Part shown: positions 36,447-44,999 of the stretch, one piece after another
How positions within the stretch are numbered: the first letter of the stretch is position 1
How the letters are laid out: the number at the start of each line of letters is the position of its first letter
Source: Vagococcus vulneris
GTDB lineage: Bacteria > Bacillota > Bacilli > Lactobacillales > Vagococcaceae
Length of the DNA: 64,000 bases
Reading direction: 5' to 3'
Assembly: GCF_003950515.1 (NCBI RefSeq)
Contig: NZ_NGJS01000006.1
Span: 57,324 to 121,323, forward strand
Program-made: the position numbers and the translations under genes
The notes under the pieces: generated by a model
What the model was told of the DNA's origin: nothing
The model's input: the letters and a program-made list of their open reading frames with translations, nothing else
Database searches by the model: none

Positions 36447-38615
36447 CTAAATAACACAGCTTTCACATTGATTACTGCCGATTTCGCTTGAATCATCCGT
36501 AAATGTGCGAATATAGTAAATTGATTTTATACCTTTGTTGAATGCATAATGACGTAAAATGTTTAAATCACGTGTTGTTTGTTTAGTAGTATCTGTTTTC
36601 CACTCATACAAGCCTTCAGGAATCTCTGAACGCATAAAGAGTGTTAAACTCATTCCTTGATCCACGTGTTTTTGTGCAGTTGCGTAAACATCAATTACTT
36701 TACGCATATCCATATCATACGCTGATGTATAGTATGGCATGCTGTCATTATTTAGATGTGCAGCCGGATAATAGATTTTTCCGATTTTTTTCTCTTGGCG
36801 TTCTTCAATCAGACGTGTTATCGGATGGATACTGGCACTTGTATCATTAATATATGAAATTGATCCATTTGGTGCGACGGCTAAACGATTTTGATGATAT
36901 AGGCCATATTCCTTGATAGAGGATTTTAAGGCTGTCCAGTCATCTGCAGATGGGATAAAAATGCCATCAAATAGTTTTACGACTTTATCAAATTTGGGTT
37001 GGACAGGCTCATTAATGTACGTATCAAAATAAGAGCCATCAGCATATGCCGATTTATCAAAGTTATGAAAAGTTATCCCGCGTTCTTTAGCAATCTGGTT
37101 ACTTTCAAATAAGGTCCAATAATTTAGCAGCATGAAATAAACATCAGTAAAATCAAGTGATTCTGGAGATCCGTATTCCATTTGATTTTTAGCAAAGTAT
37201 GTATGCAGTCCCATCGCACCTAATCCAATTGTATGACTAAGATTATTACCATTTTTGATTGATGGTACGACATCAATACTTGACGCATCAGTTACTGAAG
37301 TTAAGGCACGTGTCATCACTCGAACTGATTGACCAAAGTGCGGGCTTTCCATCAGATTGACAATATTAGTTGATCCTAAATTACATGAAATATCAGATCC
37401 GAGTACTTCATATTCTTGACGGTCATTAATAAGAGACGGTTCTTGAATCTGTAAAATTTCAGAGCAAAGATTACTCATAATGATTTTCCCATATACAGGA
37501 TTAGCTCGGTTAGCGGTATCGATATTAATGATATAAGGATATCCAGATTCTTGCTGTAATTTACTAATTTCATTTTCTAGATAGCGTGCACTAATTTTTT
37601 GTTTTCGAATACGTGGGTTAGCAACTAATTCATCATATTTTTCAGTGATATCTAAATAAGAAAAAGGCACATCGTATTCACGTTCGATGCTGTATGGACT
37701 AAATAGATACATATCATCATTATTTCGAGCTAATTCATAGAATTTATCTGGAACAACTAGTCCTAAAGAAAGAGTCTTGACACGAACCTTTTCATCGGCG
37801 TTTTCTTTTTTAGTAGATAAAAAGCTCTCGATATCAGGATGGAAGACGTTTAAGTAAACAACTCCGGCACCTTGTCGCTGACCTAATTGGTTACTGTAGC
37901 TAAAGCTATCTTCAAACAACTTCATAACAGGAACGACACCGCTGGCAGCTCCTTCAAACCCTTTGATTGGTGCACCTGCTTCACGTAAGTTAGACAGGGT
38001 AATTCCTACTCCTCCACCGATTCGTGATAATTGTAAAGCACTGTTGATAGAACGGCCGATGCTGTTCATGTCATCTGTGACCTGTACTAAAAAGCATGAT
38101 ACAAGCTCTCCGCGACGCTTGCGTCCAGCATTTAAGAAAGAGGGCGTTGCTGGTTGATAGCGTTGATAAATCATTTCTTCAGCTAATTGACGCGCTAAAG
38201 TCTCGTCGCCATTGGCAAAATACAAAGCATTGAAAGCAACACGGTCTTCATAGCGTTCCAAATAGTGTGAGCCGTCATTTGTTTTCAGAGCATATTGTGA
38301 ATAGAACTTATAAGCTGCCATAAATGATTTAAAGGTGAAACGCTGTTCATCTAAATACTCGTATAGCGAAGTAATGAATTTCATTGAGTATTGGTGGATA
38401 AATTCAGATTCGATATAGTCGTTTTCAATCAGATAGTTGATTTTATCAGCTACTGTATCAAAATTCATTGTATTCGGCTCAGCATTTTCCTTAAAAAAGG
38501 CCGCTAATGCTTCTTTGTCCTTATATAAAGGAATTTGATCATTGACTGGCCGGTTAATTTCATTATTCAGTTCAAAATAAGTTACGTCTGTCAGTTCTTT
38601 AAGACTCAAAGTCAC
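36447..38615 (-). CDS. nrdE: Class Ib ribonucleotide reductase alpha subunit NrdE
   Basis: About 722 residues. Catalytic subunit reducing NDPs. ATPSFLNAGRKRRGELVSCFL holds the first active-site Cys, NLCSEIL the radical Cys, and the C-terminal CESCVI is the redox pair regenerated by NrdH. There is no N-terminal ATP-cone, as usual for class Ib. The GTG at 38615 overlaps nrdI by 17 bases; a TTG two codons later (38609, SLKELTDVTYF) matches the usual family N-terminus and is equally possible. Confidence 0.94.
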   Translation of the reverse strand: MTLSLKELTDVTYFELNNEINRPVNDQIPLYKDKEALAAFFKENAEPNTMNFDTVADKINYLIENDYIESEFIHQYSMKFITSLYEYLDEQRFTFKSFMAAYKFYSQYALKTNDGSHYLERYEDRVAFNALYFANGDETLARQLAEEMIYQRYQPATPSFLNAGRKRRGELVSCFLVQVTDDMNSIGRSINSALQLSRIGGGVGITLSNLREAGAPIKGFEGAASGVVPVMKLFEDSFSYSNQLGQRQGAGVVYLNVFHPDIESFLSTKKENADEKVRVKTLSLGLVVPDKFYELARNNDDMYLFSPYSIEREYDVPFSYLDITEKYDELVANPRIRKQKISARYLENEISKLQQESGYPYIINIDTANRANPVYGKIIMSNLCSEILQIQEPSLINDRQEYEVLGSDISCNLGSTNIVNLMESPHFGQSVRVMTRALTSVTDASSIDVVPSIKNGNNLSHTIGLGAMGLHTYFAKNQMEYGSPESLDFTDVYFMLLNYWTLFESNQIAKERGITFHNFDKSAYADGSYFDTYINEPVQPKFDKVVKLFDGIFIPSADDWTALKSSIKEYGLYHQNRLAVAPNGSISYINDTSASIHPITRLIEERQEKKIGKIYYPAAHLNNDSMPYYTSAYDMDMRKVIDVYATAQKHVDQGMSLTLFMRSEIPEGLYEWKTDTTKQTTRDLNILRHYAFNKGIKSIYYIRTFTDDSSEIGSNQCESCVI

Positions 38616-38967
38616 TCACTACTTTCTTAAATTTTTTTACGTCAGCATCAGTTCCGCTAAATTCAAAAGAAAAAAGTAGCGGAACATGATAATCACGCGA
38701 GATATCTTTTGCGGTATAAACAAAAAGATCGGCAAAATTACGATTGCCGCCGCCTGCTACACCTTTTAAATACGCTTTGTTGTCCTGAAACTCAATAAAA
38801 TCGTTCACTACCTCGGTGACTTCAACATCGTAAGTAGGAACGACCAGTATGTAAGGTTCGTTGATTTGATAAAAAGGGTTGGAGGTATCAATTTCGTAGG
38901 CCGGTAAATCAAGTTTATCGATGAATCGTCTCGTTTGTCCGGTTAAAGAAAAAAAGACTAATTTCAT
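38599..38967 (-). CDS. nrdI: NrdI flavodoxin-like protein
   Basis: 122 residues. FFSLTGQTRRFIDKL is the FMN phosphate loop, VVPTYD and GVAGGGNRNFADLF the other FMN contacts. It supplies oxidant to assemble the Mn-tyrosyl cofactor of NrdF. It is two bases downstream of nrdH and overlaps nrdE. Confidence 0.93.
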   Translation of the reverse strand: MKLVFFSLTGQTRRFIDKLDLPAYEIDTSNPFYQINEPYILVVPTYDVEVTEVVNDFIEFQDNKAYLKGVAGGGNRNFADLFVYTAKDISRDYHVPLLFSFEFSGTDADVKKFKKVVSDFES

Positions 38968-38969
38968 AA

Positions 38970-39203
38970 CTAAACCGCCAACGTTCTTAATTGATCCGGA
39001 CGGAAGCCAACAATCGTTACTTGAGCATCTTCAGTTGTAATGACAGGAACACTTCTAAAACCTTGTGCTTTTAAAGCATCAATATATTGTGGTTCAGTAT
39101 CAATATTGATTTCGTTAAATACCACATCTTTATCGGCTAAGAATTTTTTTGTCATCATACATTGAGGACAGTTGTTTTTTGTATATAAAGTAATTGTTGA
39201 CAT
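38970..39203 (-). CDS. nrdH: Glutaredoxin-like NrdH redoxin
   Basis: 77 residues. Redox motif CPQC at 12-15, then GFRSVPVI with the cis-Pro and GFRPDQL near the end, the NrdH pattern. It reduces the NrdE C-terminal cysteines. The ATG at 39203 with TTAGGAGTGA upstream is preferred; an in-frame GTG three codons earlier is inside the ribosome site. First gene of the operon. Confidence 0.93.
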   Translation of the reverse strand: MSTITLYTKNNCPQCMMTKKFLADKDVVFNEINIDTEPQYIDALKAQGFRSVPVITTEDAQVTIVGFRPDQLRTLAV

Positions 39204-39251
39204 ACCATTCACTCCTAAATTTGATTTTCTGATTTTAAATCTATAAATAAT

Positions 39252-39279
39252 AGTATAGCTTGATTTTGAAAAAAGTCAA
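39252..39279 (-). promoter_or_regulatory. Promoter of nrdHIEF
   Basis: On the minus strand TTGACT (39279-39274), 16 bases, TATACT (39257-39252). Confidence 0.7.
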
Positions 39280-39286
39280 TCGAGAA

Positions 39287-39329
39287 ACACAATATATGGT
39301 GTTTTTTAGTTATCCACATACTACTGTTA
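39287..39329 (-). promoter_or_regulatory. NrdR box(es) upstream of nrdHIEF
   Basis: ACACAATATATGGTGT (39287-39302) is a near-perfect NrdR box immediately upstream of the -35. A weaker copy with conserved CAC and TGT ends lies at 39314-39329. The same regulator would therefore control both reductase operons in this window. Confidence 0.72.
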
Positions 39330-39396
39330 GTATTCAACAAGGGAAAGACCTTGACACGTCTGGTTTCTTAAAAAGTTATCCCAAGAGTTACACACA
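39310..39396 (+). promoter_or_regulatory. DnaA-box-like sites between nrdH and feoA
   Basis: TTATCCACA (39310-39318) is a perfect DnaA box. TTACACACA (39388-39396) differs at one position and TTATCCCAA (39376-39384) at two. The perfect box overlaps the weak second NrdR site of nrdH. Confidence 0.5.
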
Positions 39397-39435
39397 GGAA
39401 GTTCATAATTTAAGTATTAAATTCACAAATAGTAA

Positions 39436-39465
39436 TTGACGACGAATTCTTTTATATAGTACAAT
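39436..39465 (+). promoter_or_regulatory. Promoter of the feo operon
   Basis: TTGACG, 18 bases, TACAAT, about 12 bases before the Fur box. Confidence 0.6.
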
Positions 39466-39477
39466 AAAACTGTTAAT

Positions 39478-39492
39478 TGAGAATGATTATCG
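39478..39492 (+). promoter_or_regulatory. Fur box of the feo operon
   Basis: TGAGAATGATTATCG matches the 7-1-7 Fur consensus TGATAATNATTATCA at 13 of 15 positions, placed over the transcription start. Iron-dependent repression of feoAB is expected. Confidence 0.8.
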
Positions 39493-39542
39493 TTTTTATT
39501 TATTAATAGATGTGAATAAGATAATTTGATAGGAGTCTTGTC

Positions 39543-40016
39543 ATGAACAAGTTAATTGATGGTAAAGAAAGTCGAGCGTATCAATTTTTGGCTTTTGAAG
39601 GGGACGAAGCACAGAAAAATCATTTGAAGAATTTAGGACTAGTTAAAGGAACAACACTATATATAGTAAGTAAAGTGAAACATCAACCTTTGATTGTTTT
39701 ATTCAAGGGTATCCGCATTGGATTGGATGAATCCATTGCTAAAAATATTTTAATAGAAGAAAAAACAGATGAAGAAGATATTGTAACTATTCCGCTTAGT
39801 GCGTTTAGTGTTGGACAAGAAACACGTGTTGTCAAATTAATTGGTACAAAAGAAGTTAAGCGTCGGTTATTGGATATGGGATTGACAAGAGGAACACTGA
39901 TTAAAATTAAAAAAATTGCCCCTCTAGGAGATCCAATTGAAATTACTGTAAGAAATTATGAGTTGACATTACGTAAACAAGAAGCAGAGCATATCATTGT
40001 TGAAGGAGATGACTAG
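39543..40016 (+). CDS. feoA: Ferrous iron transport protein FeoA, two FeoA domains
   Basis: 157 residues, twice the usual FeoA length. Each half is an SH3-like FeoA domain: residues 1-75 (HLKNLGLVKGTTLYIVSK) and 83-157 (VKRRLLDMGLTRGTLIKIKKIAPLGDPIEITVRNYELTLRKQEA). The second half matches the consensus better. It assists FeoB. AGGAGTCTT precedes the ATG and feoB begins 2 bases after its stop. Confidence 0.88.
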   Translation: MNKLIDGKESRAYQFLAFEGDEAQKNHLKNLGLVKGTTLYIVSKVKHQPLIVLFKGIRIGLDESIAKNILIEEKTDEEDIVTIPLSAFSVGQETRVVKLIGTKEVKRRLLDMGLTRGTLIKIKKIAPLGDPIEITVRNYELTLRKQEAEHIIVEGDD

Positions 40017-40018
40017 TT

Positions 40019-42166
40019 ATGGATAAATATTTTTCTGTTGCTTTAGTTGGTAATCCGAATTCGGGTAAAACGAGCCTTTTTAACGAATTAACTGGTTCAA
40101 GTCACTCTGTAGGAAATTGGCCAGGTGTGACTGTTGAACGAAAATCCGGGAAAATTAAAGGCGAAAAAGAGCTAGTCTTGCAAGATTTACCAGGTATTTA
40201 TTCATTGTCGCCATATTCACCCGAAGAAGTTGTTGCCAGGGATTACTTGATGAATGATGTGCCAGAAGGAATTTTAAATATTGTCGATGCTAGTAATTTA
40301 GAACGAAATCTTTATCTAACTCTGCAACTTCTTGAGACTGGTCATCCCGTTGTTGTTGTATTAAATATGATGGATGTTGTTAAAAAGCAAGGAACGTCGC
40401 TCAACTGTGAAAGTTTGTCTTATATTTTGGGATCTCCTGTTTTGCCAATCAGCGTCACAAAAAAACAAGGGTTGGCTGATTTAAAACAGGTGTTAGCTAA
40501 GCGCAAATTCAAAAACGGTCAAGCTGAGAATTTTCCAACTTATGATGATCGTTTAGAGGTTGCATTGTCTGAAATTTGTGAGCTCATCGCTGCTTATGTA
40601 CCGTCCTATCAATTACGCTGGTATAGTATTAAATTATTTGAACAAGATACACAAGTTTTAAGCAAATTAAACTTACCTGATGAGATTCAACTTGAGATTC
40701 AAGAGATTGTTGAGATAACGGAGAAAATTTTCAAAGACGATAGTGAAAGTATTGTTGTTAACGCAAGGTATGATTTTATAGATGAAGTAACAAAACTTTG
40801 CTTGCATCATTCACCAAACGCAACACAGACTATCAGTGATAAAATCGATCGTATCGTCACAAATAAATGGTTAGGATTACCAACTTTTGCAATTATTATG
40901 TGGGCTGTTTATTACTTGTCCATTCAAACAATTGGTGTTATTGGTACTGACTGGGTAAATGATGTCTTATTTGGTGAATGGATACCAACTACTGTTGAAC
41001 ATTGGCTTGCAGCGTGGCAGGTTGCTCCTTGGCTGCAATCACTTATCTTAGACGGTATTATCGCAGGTGTTGGAGCTGTCTTAGGCTTTGTACCGCAACT
41101 CATGGTGTTGTTCTTATGTCTATCCTTTTTAGAAGATTGCGGCTATATGAGTCGTATTGCCTTTGTTATGGACCGGATGTTTAGACGTTTTGGTTTGTCA
41201 GGTAAATCTTTCATACCCATGTTGGTAGCGACTGGTTGTGGCGTTCCTGGTGTTATGGCGAGCCGAACCATAGAAAATGAAAAAGACCGTCGAATGACAA
41301 TTATGACAACAACATTTATGCCATGTTCAGCCAAATTGCCGATTATTGGACTAGTGTCTGGAGCATTTTTTCCAAATAGTTCGTGGGTTGCGCCATCAGC
41401 TTATTTTATTGGAATTGGAGCCATAGTCTTTTCAGGTATATTATTGAAGAAAACTAAAATTTTCAGTGGTGATCCGGCACCATTTATTATGGAATTACCG
41501 AATTATCACTGGCCTCGATGGAGTAATAGTATTCGTCAAACACTTGAACGGTCAAAATCATTTATAAAAAAAGCGGGGACTATTATCTTCGCCTGTTCTG
41601 TTTTTATTTGGTTTCTGTCTTCGTTTAATTGGCGTTTCCAAATGGTTGAGACAGACCAAAGCCTGTTAGCTATGTTAGGCCGTCAAATTGCATTTATCTT
41701 TGCACCGTTGGGTTGGGGAAATTGGCAGCCGACAGTGGCGACTATTACGGGATTAATTGCAAAGGAAAATGTTGTAGGAACATTTGGTATCTTATATGCG
41801 CATTTACCTGAAGTTTCTGAAACTGGAACAGAATTTTGGCCACTTTTCAGTAGTAGCTTAACACCTGTTGCAGGTTATTCCTTTCTATTATTTAATCTAT
41901 TGTGTGCACCGTGTTTTGCAGCAATCGGAGCCATTCGTCGTGAGATGAATGATTGGCGTTGGACAACTCTAGCTATTGCTTATCAATGTGGATTAGCTTA
42001 TGTTGTGAGTTTTGTGGTGTATCAATTGGGAAGTTTATTATTAGGTTATCATCACTTTGGTATTAGTCAATTGCTTTCGGTATTCCTTATTATAGCAACA
42101 ATTGTTTATATAATGAAACCAACGAAGAAAGAACAAGCAGATGTACCGGGAATAAAAATAATGTAA
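40019..42166 (+). CDS. feoB: Ferrous iron transporter FeoB
   Basis: 715 residues. The N-terminal G domain has GNPNSGKTSLFN (G1), NWPGVTVE (G2), DLPGIYSL (G3) and NMMD (G4). The membrane part has two Gate motifs with conserved Cys: VATGCGVPG and the later LCAPCFAA segment. It imports Fe2+ through the plasma membrane. It lies between feoA and a FeoB-associated small protein in a Fur-controlled unit. Confidence 0.95.
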   Translation: MDKYFSVALVGNPNSGKTSLFNELTGSSHSVGNWPGVTVERKSGKIKGEKELVLQDLPGIYSLSPYSPEEVVARDYLMNDVPEGILNIVDASNLERNLYLTLQLLETGHPVVVVLNMMDVVKKQGTSLNCESLSYILGSPVLPISVTKKQGLADLKQVLAKRKFKNGQAENFPTYDDRLEVALSEICELIAAYVPSYQLRWYSIKLFEQDTQVLSKLNLPDEIQLEIQEIVEITEKIFKDDSESIVVNARYDFIDEVTKLCLHHSPNATQTISDKIDRIVTNKWLGLPTFAIIMWAVYYLSIQTIGVIGTDWVNDVLFGEWIPTTVEHWLAAWQVAPWLQSLILDGIIAGVGAVLGFVPQLMVLFLCLSFLEDCGYMSRIAFVMDRMFRRFGLSGKSFIPMLVATGCGVPGVMASRTIENEKDRRMTIMTTTFMPCSAKLPIIGLVSGAFFPNSSWVAPSAYFIGIGAIVFSGILLKKTKIFSGDPAPFIMELPNYHWPRWSNSIRQTLERSKSFIKKAGTIIFACSVFIWFLSSFNWRFQMVETDQSLLAMLGRQIAFIFAPLGWGNWQPTVATITGLIAKENVVGTFGILYAHLPEVSETGTEFWPLFSSSLTPVAGYSFLLFNLLCAPCFAAIGAIRREMNDWRWTTLAIAYQCGLAYVVSFVVYQLGSLLLGYHHFGISQLLSVFLIIATIVYIMKPTKKEQADVPGIKIM

Positions 42167-42190
42167 TTACTATAGATAGAGGTGAGATGA

Positions 42191-42328
42191 ATGGGTACAA
42201 TTATTATTGCGGGAATCATTTTTGGAGCAGTCGGAGTGGTTATCTATCAATATGGAGTTAAGAAGAAACCAAGTTGTGATTGTTCATCAACTGATTGCCC
42301 AGTTAAAAAGCAGCACTCAACTAAATAA
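42191..42328 (+). CDS. FeoB-associated Cys-rich membrane protein
   Basis: 45 residues: one N-terminal membrane helix (residues 3-20), a basic YGVKKK stretch, then CDCSSTDCPVKK with three cysteines. This is the FeoB-associated small protein pattern, often the third gene of Firmicute feo operons and a possible FeoC substitute. GAGGTGAGATGA lies before the ATG, 24 bases after feoB. Confidence 0.85.
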   Translation: MGTIIIAGIIFGAVGVVIYQYGVKKKPSCDCSSTDCPVKKQHSTK

Positions 42329-42473
42329 AAGAAGTTAAAATGATAAATCTGTCTAAAAAGCTTGTTTAACGAACATATTATTACTTTGTGTTTATTAAAA
42401 TGATTTTTAGATAGATTTTTTTATATATTGTCGTCAGAAATGACTACAAACGAAAAGATATACCTCTTAGAGT

Positions 42474-42590
42474 TGCTATACTGTTCTTAAGGGAAGGGGA
42501 TGCCCAATAACCTTGAGCGTTAAGATAATAATTAACCTACTTTGGGGAAAGTTAGGAGAAAATTAATTATTATCTTCGCTTTATGTAAAA
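42474..42590 (+). ncRNA. Candidate structured RNA, unassigned
   Basis: An extended -10 (TGCTATACT, 42474-42482) is followed by AAGGGAAGGGGATGCCC and then a long hairpin: AAGATAATAATTAA (42522-42535) pairs perfectly with 42563-42576, with an inner CCTA.CTTT/AAAGTTAGG stem closed by GGGG. No T-run follows at once. The 42329-42685 spacer has no coding signal. It does not match a riboswitch I know. The 13-mer TAAGGGAAGGGGA recurs at 43955-43967. Confidence 0.4.
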
Positions 42591-42685
42591 TCCAAAATGT
42601 AGTTAAGTGATCCGAATGACTTTTAAAAAAAGAAGATAGACATAGGATAAAATGTATAAGAATTAACGAAAAGAGGACTTGTTAA

Positions 42686-43126
42686 ATGAAAACAAATGAT
42701 TACATGGTTGAGGCTAATTTATTTTTTGATATGGAACAACAAGAAACATTGAAATTAATCGATGACTTTCAAAAATCGTTAAACTTTAGAGGTCTTAATT
42801 ATTATGAGCAGCAATTGACAAAAGAAGTCATTCTAAAAGTCTCAGAATTCATGTTGAATCATCATTTTCAGACAATAGAAGAATGGGAGTCTGTAGCGTT
42901 ACAAGAAACTCTAGTTGTAAGTTTTCCACAATGTATTGTTGCAAACACAAATTTCTTAAATAGCGTTGAGGGAATTTTAGCAACCTTCTTTAATTATTTA
43001 TACATGAGTGATAGATTACCACAAGGACAGGTTTTAATTAGAGAATTACCAACAATTTGTTCTATCATGTTGGAAATTTTTAAGGAAATTCAACAGAATA
43101 AATTAAATGATTACTTATTTGTGTAG
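42686..43126 (+). CDS. Hypothetical protein, 146 residues
   Basis: I do not recognise the family. The product is soluble, acidic and predicted mostly helical, with YYEQQLTKEVILKVSEFML in the middle. GAGGA precedes the ATG by about 10 bases, and codon use resembles neighbouring genes. No operon partner: the candidate RNA is upstream and tRNA-Lys downstream, and no obvious terminator lies between them. Confidence 0.65.
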   Translation: MKTNDYMVEANLFFDMEQQETLKLIDDFQKSLNFRGLNYYEQQLTKEVILKVSEFMLNHHFQTIEEWESVALQETLVVSFPQCIVANTNFLNSVEGILATFFNYLYMSDRLPQGQVLIRELPTICSIMLEIFKEIQQNKLNDYLFV

Positions 43127-43210
43127 TGTAATGAATTCTATCAATACCTTAAATTCATCAGAAATTAAATATATTAGTAGATAAACTTGTAGTAAAAAAC
43201 TAAAAAATTA

Positions 43211-43239
43211 TTGAAATGTAAAATTTCAAGTGTTATAAT
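43211..43239 (+). promoter_or_regulatory. Promoter of tRNA-Lys
   Basis: TTGAAA, 17 bases, TATAAT, ending 10 bases before the tRNA. Confidence 0.7.
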
Positions 43240-43249
43240 AATTTCATTG

Positions 43250-43322
43250 GGGTTGTTAGCTCAGCTGGCAGAGCAACGGACTCTTAATCCGTGGGTCGCG
43301 GGTTCGATCCCCGCACAACCCA
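43250..43322 (+). tRNA. tRNA-Lys (anticodon CTT)
   Basis: 73 bases forming a full cloverleaf: acceptor GGGTTGT/ACAACCC, D-arm GCTC..GAGC, anticodon stem ACGGA/TCCGT with loop CTCTTAA, T-arm GCGGG TTCGATC CCCGC, discriminator A. CCA is not encoded. It has its own promoter and terminator. Confidence 0.95.
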
Positions 43323-43331
43323 TCAATGAAA

Positions 43332-43380
43332 GAAATATCACCATACTGGCGTTTATAACGTTTGTATGGTGTTTCTTTTT
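43332..43380 (+). terminator. Terminator of tRNA-Lys
   Basis: ATCACCATAC pairs with GTATGGTGTT around an 17-base loop, then TTTCTTTTT. Confidence 0.75.
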
Positions 43381-44289
43381 ATTCATATTTAAAAGAATAA
43401 TACTTTTTTTATTGTGCTAAATATATACTTATGAAGTTGTGCGTATCTTTGGTTACAACTATCATAAAGAGTATAAGGTGTCGTAAAATTTACCAATGTA
43501 TTCAAGTACTTCAGGCTACAAATCGCGTGAGAATACTTAGATATTATTGACGAAGTTGTAAAAATATTGATTGAAAGATTTTAATTCATTGTAATGTTTT
43601 AGTCAATATGGGAGGAAGGTTTATTTTTTGCAGACATCAATCTATTGCCATATCAATTCGTAAATGCTGTCCTATTTTATTTGAAATTTAAGAGAAAGCA
43701 AATTAGGTGTATGTTATCATGGTTCTTTTTAAGAATAGATAGAAGATGATAGTAAAAAATAAAAAAAACCAACTATTGATAATATAGCGGTTTCATTTTT
43801 GCTAATTGATAATTATAGATAGTTATGCGTACTGAATTGGTAGATAATTAATTTGAAAGATTATACAATATTAATTGTACTAAAAATGTACAAGAAATTA
43901 GACAAAAAGCAGAGAGTAAACTCTGCTTTTTTTACAGATACAAATGAAGTTGTGTAAGGGAAGGGGAAACTAAACCCGTATCTGCTTATTAGCCGAATAA
44001 ATTAAATTAATAATTTATACTTATAGGTTAAAACAAAATGCTTTAAATAACAACACAAATATAATTATTATTATTTTAATATAATGATTAATGCGATAAA
44101 ACGTTAATAAAACAATGTTTTTGTAAAATTCTATTTTTTCGTATCTATATGCAAAAAAAAAGAACTTGTTGTGAAAATTAATGAATTAACGAGTTCTTAT
44201 TAGCAAATAGTGTTTAAGTAAATAAAAATAATGTATAATAGAAGAGATAGTATGAGGAAATGAATTAAAGTTAATAGGAGGAAGTCATC
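43381..44289. other. Non-coding spacer upstream of walR
   Basis: About 0.9 kb with no convincing gene on either strand. It holds a bidirectional terminator (AGCAGAG/CTCTGCT, 43904-43933), a stem AAGAACT...AGTTCTT (about 44160-44198) that is followed by a T-run only on the minus strand, the GTAC/GTAC hairpin near 43875-43893, a second copy of TAAGGGAAGGGGA at 43955-43967 and the walR promoter candidate TATAAT at 44234-44239. Confidence 0.6.
43904..43933. terminator. Terminator in the spacer upstream of walR
   Basis: AAAAAGCAGAG and CTCTGCTTTTTTT around a 6-base loop. There is no gene before it, so it points to a short transcript ending here. Confidence 0.7.
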
Positions 44290-44991
44290 ATGAAGAAAAT
44301 TTTAGTGGTCGATGATGAGAAGCCGATCTCAGATATTGTTAAATTTAACTTAACTAAAGAAGGTTACGAAGTCTATACAGCATTTGATGGTGAACAAGCA
44401 ATCGATATGGTTGAAGAAGTTGAGCCTGATCTGATTATTTTAGATTTAATGCTACCTAAAAAGGATGGTTTGGAAGTTTGTCGTGAGGTACGTAAGAATC
44501 ATGATATGCCGATTATTATGGTGACAGCGAAGGACTCAGAAATTGATAAGGTTCTTGGTTTAGAATTAGGTGCCGATGATTACGTGACGAAACCTTTCTC
44601 GAATCGTGAACTTGTTGCACGTGTAAAAGCTAATTTGCGCCGTCGAGGATCGGATAGTACTAAACCAGAAGAAGAAAGTAATGAGCTTCATGTTGGTGCA
44701 TTGACAATCCATCCCGATGCATATGTCGTTTCTAAAAGAGGTGAAACAATTGAATTAACGCATCGTGAATTTGAATTGTTGCATTATTTAGCGAAACATC
44801 TGGGTCAAGTAATGACACGTGAACATTTACTTCAAACAGTGTGGGGTTATGACTATTTTGGTGATGTACGAACAGTTGATGTTACAGTTCGTCGATTACG
44901 TGAAAAAATAGAAGATAATCCGAGTCATCCAGCTTGGTTGGTGACACGTCGTGGCGTCGGTTATTATCTGAGAAATCCAGAACAAGAGTAG
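44290..44991 (+). CDS. walR: Response regulator WalR (YycF)
   Basis: 233 residues, OmpR family, essential regulator of cell-wall metabolism in Firmicutes. Acidic pair DDE 8-10, phospho-acceptor Asp52 ([10 protein letters not shown]), Lys in TKPFS; C-terminal winged helix ([28 protein letters not shown]) is highly conserved in WalR. AGGAGGAAG precedes the ATG. First gene of walR-walK-yycH-yycI-yycJ. Confidence 0.97.
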   Translation: MKKILVVDDEKPISDIVKFNLTKEGYEVYTAFDGEQAIDMVEEVEPDLIILDLMLPKKDGLEVCREVRKNHDMPIIMVTAKDSEIDKVLGLELGADDYVTKPFSNRELVARVKANLRRRGSDSTKPEEESNELHVGALTIHPDAYVVSKRGETIELTHREFELLHYLAKHLGQVMTREHLLQTVWGYDYFGDVRTVDVTVRRLREKIEDNPSHPAWLVTRRGVGYYLRNPEQE

Positions 44992-44999
44992 GAGTAGTT

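Noticed and set aside
42488..42590. Manganese (yybP-ykoY) or other known riboswitch near 42.5 kb
   Set aside because: The purine-rich start looked suggestive, but the conserved loops of yybP-ykoY are not present and the downstream gene is not a metal transporter. Left as unassigned RNA.
43211..43420. Open frame on the plus strand across the tRNA
   Set aside because: It covers the tRNA-Lys gene, its promoter and its terminator; not coding.
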